The notes under the pieces: generated by a model
What the model saw: only the letters and a program-made list of their open reading frames with translations
Told to the model about the DNA's origin: nothing
The model's database searches: none
Position numbers and translations under genes: made by a program
In this document: in pieces, positions 44,001-47,657 of the stretch
How positions within the stretch are numbered: the stretch's first letter is position 1
Layout: the number at the start of each line of letters is the position of its first letter
Assembly (NCBI RefSeq): GCF_013372625.1
Contig: NZ_JABXFD010000082.1
Coordinates: 1-47,657 of the forward strand
Direction of reading: 5' to 3'
Source of the DNA: Actinomadura sp. BRA 177
GTDB taxonomy: Bacteria; Actinomycetota; Actinomycetes; Streptosporangiales; Streptosporangiaceae
DNA length: 47,657 nucleotides

Positions 44001-44672
44001 GACCCGAACGCGGAGGTCCTCGTCACCCCGCTGATGGCCGTCGAGCGGGGGCACAACATCCTGAACGCCCAGCGCAATGCCGCGTTCGGCACCGCGCTAT
44101 TCCTCGCCCGGCCGCATCCCCGCCCCGACGACCTGTCCCTCGCGGTGTTCGCCATCAACGACTGGACGGCGCGATTCGTCCGCGACCAGGCCAGAGCGGA
44201 CGACCGGGCCGGGCCCGCGACGTTCACCGAGCTCGTCGGCAAGGCGGCGGGACTGAACCGGGCCGGGCTCGACTTCCGGTACGAGGCCAGACAGGAGTGG
44301 CGGCGATTGCTGTCACGCCGGTACGTCTACTCGCGGCTCTCCGATTGGGAGAAGCGCTGCTTCGCATGGGACCAGCTCGTGACCATGTGGCAGGTCATCG
44401 GGCGGCTCGTTCGCGGCGGTGTCCCGGCCCGCGTCGTCTTCGTCGACGCCAAGTTCGCGCCGAAGACCGCCGCCGCACTCGCGCCCGGCAGGCGATCTGG
44501 TCCCGCACCCGCGCGGGACGGCCTCCTCGCGGGGCTGCGCGACGTTCTCACCCCCTACTTCGATCCGGCCGCCGACCCGGCGTGGTTCGCCGACTCCGCC
44601 GATCCGGCCCTGGCTCGCCTGCTCTACGAGCCGCTGTACGACGCGCTGTGCAACATCACCCACCGGACTTGA
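41076..44672 (+). CDS. DinG-like SF2 helicase of pPIWI-RE system
   Basis: This is a 1198-residue protein from ATG 41076 with AAGGAG upstream; the start lies inside the REase gene. Residues 1-230 are a helical N-terminal domain. Walker A is AGMVGAGKST (261-270) and Walker B is VFVDEAD (476-482). Between them Cys376, Cys421, Cys427 and Cys470 could hold an XPD/DinG-type Fe-S cluster. Helicase motif VI reads QVIGRLVRGG near the end. It probably unwinds DNA or R-loops in the 5'-3' direction for the pPIWI-RE protein, 12 bases downstream. Some large DinG-like helicases are housekeeping, but the context and unusual length point to the pPIWI-RE island. Confidence 0.88.
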   Translation: MRDRTTWYRGIAADLGRHWSALPLELQETRPSLFCQVELALRLLETVAPGEAGEGAYTLLGGYPFARAMGFAVTEQDETALASGRHLLWTLRRHRTWVQALETYRRFPERLRAYEVPPKEQPRRLSLTVADDRFTVYDAALNALPPFASEKFKLAPAGRSSFVERRRMASVTVPAELVRPRPTGHDLAASRHGDGSPLTVARGDLLETARWMDARERDEDVEKPGHWESRLSEVHIALRDDDGKSFTERERFRLDGLVHMAGMVGAGKSTLMILVAVWAARLAKPLRTTLVVGDVAEQLRLSALLAGIGVPAVPVLGASTRENHVQRLHRRLASQGQGSLLEHHDERFDQMSTVCVVDALRGTEASRPLRYADAPCVSLRPEEPGAEEEAEDALPRRFRARVPEPESPRVPSEELGKAHGCPLWGACPRHQSARGQVEALVWIANPASLVQSAVPRHLNDERLRQLELACLQSDIVFVDEADAVQMRLDQIFAPSATLVQPGPDSWLDQLHTHKIEELSRRARLPLTDVEINRWNSALGVVSTATDVLYRTLIADEELRQWADMDYFSPWTLQEKLLADWFQKRTAPEETYGVPDEHALFEAYENDVVEPEPVTAVADARRRELTELFDAFRDDPLGRRGPYGTATDGMIDLARDLLHSDSMKETRARTRTFLERLLDDTPAPVGDGDWVETTSRRLEFMLLLSALNHRLDRLTFLWPQVEAALRLDNTGNELARRPPLDYAPVIPESPMGNVLGFQYLPDERERDEDGRHSGTLRFFRCAGVGRELLLALPQLGGGPGTGRPGPHVVLMSGTSWSGASTRAHVTAPVSVVLKPSERALAAVRRTTFSTRFLYDGEGHAMSLSGTPPKARPTAARALAARLGGPGRAGSASPLAQELMLVEDDTRRRAILLVGSYKEAGAVAAELHAMERWYGRVRVLAADDSDLDAATPITAAPADQDGPVGVLRRGDLATFAEDPNAEVLVTPLMAVERGHNILNAQRNAAFGTALFLARPHPRPDDLSLAVFAINDWTARFVRDQARADDRAGPATFTELVGKAAGLNRAGLDFRYEARQEWRRLLSRRYVYSRLSDWEKRCFAWDQLVTMWQVIGRLVRGGVPARVVFVDAKFAPKTAAALAPGRRSGPAPARDGLLAGLRDVLTPYFDPAADPAWFADSADPALARLLYEPLYDALCNITHRT

Positions 44673-44684
44673 CGGAGCCTCATC

Positions 44685-47501
44685 ATGCCTGTTTACGACC
44701 GCGTTCAGGCCGCCGCATGGCTGCCCGCCTCCCCCGATGCGTCCCTCACGGCGCGCTACCGCGCGCTGCCCTTCCCAGAGCAGTGGTGGGACGTGATGCT
44801 CGACCTGTGCAACACCGGCCGCCCCGATGCCGCGGAGCCGTACCGCACCGTCCCCACCTATCGGATGGACCAGGTGCTGCAGACCCTCGCCCCCGATCAC
44901 CTCGTCCTGGGACGCCCGTTCTCCGGACGGGGCGAAACCGGGTACTGGCTTCTCGTCCCAGAAGGCACCGCCCCACTCCCCGAATCCACGTTCCGGGCGC
45001 TCCGCGACACCTGGCTGGGCGACCTGCGCCCCGACATGGCCACGTCCCCTGAGTACCGCGAACTCCTGCGCGACGCCCGGAACCTACTGAACGAAGCGCC
45101 GCCGTCGTGGCGTCCCGCCGAACTGGAGCTCCTGCGCTGCCCGGTCACCGACGGCGGCACAGCGGCGCCACTCGACCATATGTACCCGCTGACCACCGAC
45201 CAGGTCGCCCGCCGGGTGCTCGCGCTGGAGCCCTTCGACTTCGGCGGCGGCCGGCTGCGTTTCCACGCGGTGCCGCGCGGCCCCAAAGATCAGGGGGCCG
45301 AATTGGTGTCAGAACCGCTGCCGTTCGAGACGCGGGGACGGACCTGGTGGTACTCGGTCGTCCTGAACATCACGCTGCATACCGTTCCATTCGACGGGCT
45401 TCCCCGCATTCATCTGCACATCGGAATCCGGCGGTGGGCCACCCGGGTCGGCGCCAGGACCGGACGGCTGCACCTGGCCCGGGGCCGGAAGTCGACAGTG
45501 CTGCTGCGCCCCCGCGTGCCGTGGCTGCGCGGCGCGCCGGTCTCCGACCGGTTCGCCGTCGCGCATCTGGAACGCCGATGGGACAGGGAAGCCGGGGCCT
45601 GGACGACCGGCTGGGCCGGCGGCGGCCCCACCGGGATACTCCGCAAGATCTCGCTGGCGGAGCCGTTCCCGGACACCGAAGAGATCCTGGCCTCCCCGGA
45701 GAAGTGGCTGATCGACGACATGAGGGCTGCCGTCGTCCATAGCACGGCCATGGGCACGCACGGGGTCGGCGCAGGCCTCATGTCGGACCAGCGCTCGCAG
45801 ATCATGGAGTGGGCGCAGGCGGCCATGCCGGCCGAGTTGCGGCCCGTTCCGGAGCGTGTTCGCACGCGCCTGGGATCTTCGGCGCCGTCCGCTCCCAAGG
45901 GGACGCACCGGGACCAACGCACGCGCAAGGCCACCGCCTACGCGATGACCTGTCTCGATGCCGCCACACCCGCCGACGGGCGGCCGGTCCTGGAAGCACG
46001 CCTGCTCTGGCAGACGCCGGAAATGCGGGACACCGCGATCGATGCGCTGACGACTCACCTCGGGCTGGTGGACGCGGACCACCCCACCGACGCGAAGTTC
46101 CGGGACGCCGTGCCCGGCACTCCGGCCGTCCTGGAATGGGTGACTCCGGAACTCACCGTGCGGCTGCGCTGCATGAAGCTGACCGGCGGACTCGGTACCG
46201 ACCTGCCGATAATGGACGGTGCGCGCCCCACCAGGGCGACGGTGACGACCGCGATCGCGACCCGGCGGGACGAGGCGGCCGCGTTCCTCGCGGCGGACCG
46301 TCCCGGTGCCGTCCCGTCGATCGCACTGGTCGAGCTGGACCGAGCCGCCGACTTCGCGACCCCGCACCACGACCCCAAGTTCGCACTGCGGCTGGGATTC
46401 GCCAAGGCCGGTGTGCTCACCCAGTTCCTCGCGGTGCCCAAAAAGGTGAAGGGCTACAACACGGTCGGCAACGCCGGGCATCGCGCCCTGATGGCCTGGG
46501 ACGACGCACTGCGTCAGCTCGGCGCCCGCTACCACACGCGGCCGAGCCCCGACACAGGAGTGCCCGCCGAAATGCGGTACGCGGCGATCTGGATGGTCAG
46601 GAGGAATCAGAAGAGCCGCACCCGCTGGTCGGGGTACGTCCCTGTCGCGGTGCTCGTGACGCCGGGTCCTGAGGACGGCACCGCCCGCGTCCAGGGGTGG
46701 GACGCCGCGGCGGACGCCGGCGCCGGCGACTGGATCTCCTATCCAGCCATGCTTCTGCGGCTCACCGAGTATGCCGACGTGTCGTCCGCGGCGCCGGACG
46801 TGGCGGACGAGAACGACGGTCCCGTTCGGCGGCCGCGCAGGCGGAAGAGCATGGACGAGCAGCGGAGGGCCACCGAAGAATGGCTGCAGAAGGTGCAACG
46901 TTCGCTGCGTGGCGTGCCGACCATGTTGCTCGCACAGGCGCAGAACGCTCGCTCCCATTGGACCTGGCTGCAGGACGGAAGGCTCGAGGCCGACCGCATC
47001 CGCACCGGGCACGCTCCGGCTCGCCGGCTTGACCCGGACCTGCGGCTCGTGCGCGTCCGCAACGGCCGGGACCGGGAGACCGCGCAGTGGTGGGGTGTCA
47101 ACCGCGATGACGGTCCCAACGGCCTCCCGTCCCATTTGTGGGTGCCTCAGCATGGCGGCGGCCGGGTTTTCTGGAGTACCACTCCGAAGCCCGTGCAGTT
47201 CCAAAGCTCGGCGGTCGTGGCGGACAAGCTCGGCGGGCGACGGCTCACCCAGGGCCCGCGAGCCGGAGAACTGACCGTGGACACCGACAAGCCGGCCTGG
47301 AATCCGAGCCTGGTAGAACTCGCGGTGCTCGGCTGCCACGAGTCCGACGGCGATGTTCCGGAGGCTCTGGCGCTCGCCGTGCACCATCTGCGCCAGCCCG
47401 CGGACTATCCGGAGGCACTGAGCCTGCCTCTGCCGCTGCATCTGGCCGGGCTGGCCCAGCAATATGTCCTACCACTTCCCTCGGAAGGGTCAGGAGGCTA
47501 G
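44685..47501 (+). CDS. pPIWI-RE family protein (Argonaute-like, MID and RNase H-fold PIWI)
   Basis: This is a 938-residue protein from ATG 44685. The N-terminal 330 residues match the X region of this family (RTWWYSVVLNITLHTVPFDG, IHLHIGIRRWAT). A MID-like stretch follows, and the C-terminal half is an RNase H-fold PIWI domain (FALRLGFAKAGVLTQFL, YAAIWMVRRN, a late RLVRVRNGRDRETAQWW). I identify the family from the domain order, the length and the REase and DinG-helicase partners; individual catalytic residues are not assigned. Such proteins are predicted to act in nucleic-acid-guided restriction of plasmids and phages, perhaps at R-loops. It is the last gene of the coupled operon that starts at 38298. 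Confidence 0.85.
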   Translation: MPVYDRVQAAAWLPASPDASLTARYRALPFPEQWWDVMLDLCNTGRPDAAEPYRTVPTYRMDQVLQTLAPDHLVLGRPFSGRGETGYWLLVPEGTAPLPESTFRALRDTWLGDLRPDMATSPEYRELLRDARNLLNEAPPSWRPAELELLRCPVTDGGTAAPLDHMYPLTTDQVARRVLALEPFDFGGGRLRFHAVPRGPKDQGAELVSEPLPFETRGRTWWYSVVLNITLHTVPFDGLPRIHLHIGIRRWATRVGARTGRLHLARGRKSTVLLRPRVPWLRGAPVSDRFAVAHLERRWDREAGAWTTGWAGGGPTGILRKISLAEPFPDTEEILASPEKWLIDDMRAAVVHSTAMGTHGVGAGLMSDQRSQIMEWAQAAMPAELRPVPERVRTRLGSSAPSAPKGTHRDQRTRKATAYAMTCLDAATPADGRPVLEARLLWQTPEMRDTAIDALTTHLGLVDADHPTDAKFRDAVPGTPAVLEWVTPELTVRLRCMKLTGGLGTDLPIMDGARPTRATVTTAIATRRDEAAAFLAADRPGAVPSIALVELDRAADFATPHHDPKFALRLGFAKAGVLTQFLAVPKKVKGYNTVGNAGHRALMAWDDALRQLGARYHTRPSPDTGVPAEMRYAAIWMVRRNQKSRTRWSGYVPVAVLVTPGPEDGTARVQGWDAAADAGAGDWISYPAMLLRLTEYADVSSAAPDVADENDGPVRRPRRRKSMDEQRRATEEWLQKVQRSLRGVPTMLLAQAQNARSHWTWLQDGRLEADRIRTGHAPARRLDPDLRLVRVRNGRDRETAQWWGVNRDDGPNGLPSHLWVPQHGGGRVFWSTTPKPVQFQSSAVVADKLGGRRLTQGPRAGELTVDTDKPAWNPSLVELAVLGCHESDGDVPEALALAVHHLRQPADYPEALSLPLPLHLAGLAQQYVLPLPSEGSGG

Positions 47502-47657
47502 GGAGTCGCGGGTGGTCATGAGGGCGAAGCCTAGTACGGCAGTCGTAGAACGTGACCTGAGCGGCAGGCATCGGTCGTAACGTAGGACAGCCGCCCGATG
47601 ATCTTCGAGTTGTGACGCAAGAAGATTGGGCGGCTGCTGCCGTCATGGTAGAGGCCG
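47502..47657 (+). other. Right-edge segment; possible start of another gene or mobile element
   Basis: This 156-base tail has no complete gene. GTG 47612 opens a frame that runs off the edge (TQEDWAAAAVMVEA). The sequence before it is not as GC-rich as the neighbours and begins with CCTAGTACGGCAGTCGTAG, which could be an insertion-sequence end. This cannot be decided without more sequence. Confidence 0.2.

Noticed and set aside
45309-47462. 717-codon minus-strand open frame
   Set aside because: It is the antisense of the pPIWI-RE gene, with no ribosome site and no domain.
1-47657. CRISPR array, tRNA or rRNA genes
   Set aside because: No regularly spaced repeat and no cloverleaf or rRNA-like segment was seen on either strand.

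Overview
The window is very GC-rich, uses GTG and TTG starts freely, and carries typical actinomycete families: a DUF397 protein with a Scr1/DUF5753-type regulator, an RsbW-like ATPase, an NB-ARC/TPR protein and Hanks-type Ser/Thr kinases. This points to a high-GC filamentous actinomycete. Genus is not decidable from the sequence; Streptomyces, Actinomadura and Nonomuraea relatives are all possible. Almost every gene belongs to a conflict (anti-phage or anti-plasmid) family, so the window reads as one large defence island.

Layout, left to right. (1) 1-5128, minus strand: UvrD-type helicase with a C-terminal Fe-S PD-(D/E)XK nuclease, then a trypsin-like protease, then a trypsin-TIR fusion cut by the window edge. 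(2) 5286-8456: a plus-strand HTH / degenerate N6-methylase / HsdS-like fusion (module A), convergent with a Ser/Thr kinase. (3) 6912-16262, minus: a classical type I R-M operon (hsdM-hsdS-hsdR) continuing through a YgjP-like metallopeptidase into the module A kinase. (4) 16.3-22.6 kb: a regulatory section with the DUF397/Scr1 pair, an RsbW-like ATPase, a small protein, a DUF6879 protein, an NB-ARC/TPR protein and a GNAT enzyme. (5) 22.6-23.4 kb: a toxin-antitoxin pair. (6) 23.5-31.4 kb, minus: a coupled rloA-rloB-hsdM-hsdR operon with no hsdS. Its HsdR has lost the nuclease Glu and Lys, and its HsdM has NPEF in place of NPPF. (7) 31.6-34.5 kb, minus: an ABC three-component system (SMC-like ATPase, middle component, nuclease-like effector). 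(8) 34.7-38.2 kb: module B, a second HTH/degenerate methylase fusion convergent with a second Ser/Thr kinase. (9) 38.3-47.5 kb, plus: a coupled four-gene operon with a Cas4/AddB-like Fe-S nuclease, a REase-fold protein, a DinG-like helicase and a pPIWI-RE (Argonaute-like) protein.

How the genes may work together. The first hsdMSR set looks fully functional. The second looks like a catalytically disarmed type I complex wired to an ATPase + TOPRIM pair of the RloAB/AbiL/PARIS kind; it could be a sensor or decoy rather than a restriction enzyme. The two methylase-like proteins have an N-terminal HTH and broken catalytic motif IV. Each faces a kinase with a TPR-like tail, and a nuclease operon is divergent from one member of each pair. 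A 14-bp motif (AACTAAGTTCACAG and close variants) lies upstream of hsdM, between uvrD and methylase A, between kinase B and the Cas4-like gene, and more weakly upstream of methylase B. This suggests a shared regulatory circuit over the flanking systems. These functional links are inference; the gene identities and residue changes are read directly from the sequence.
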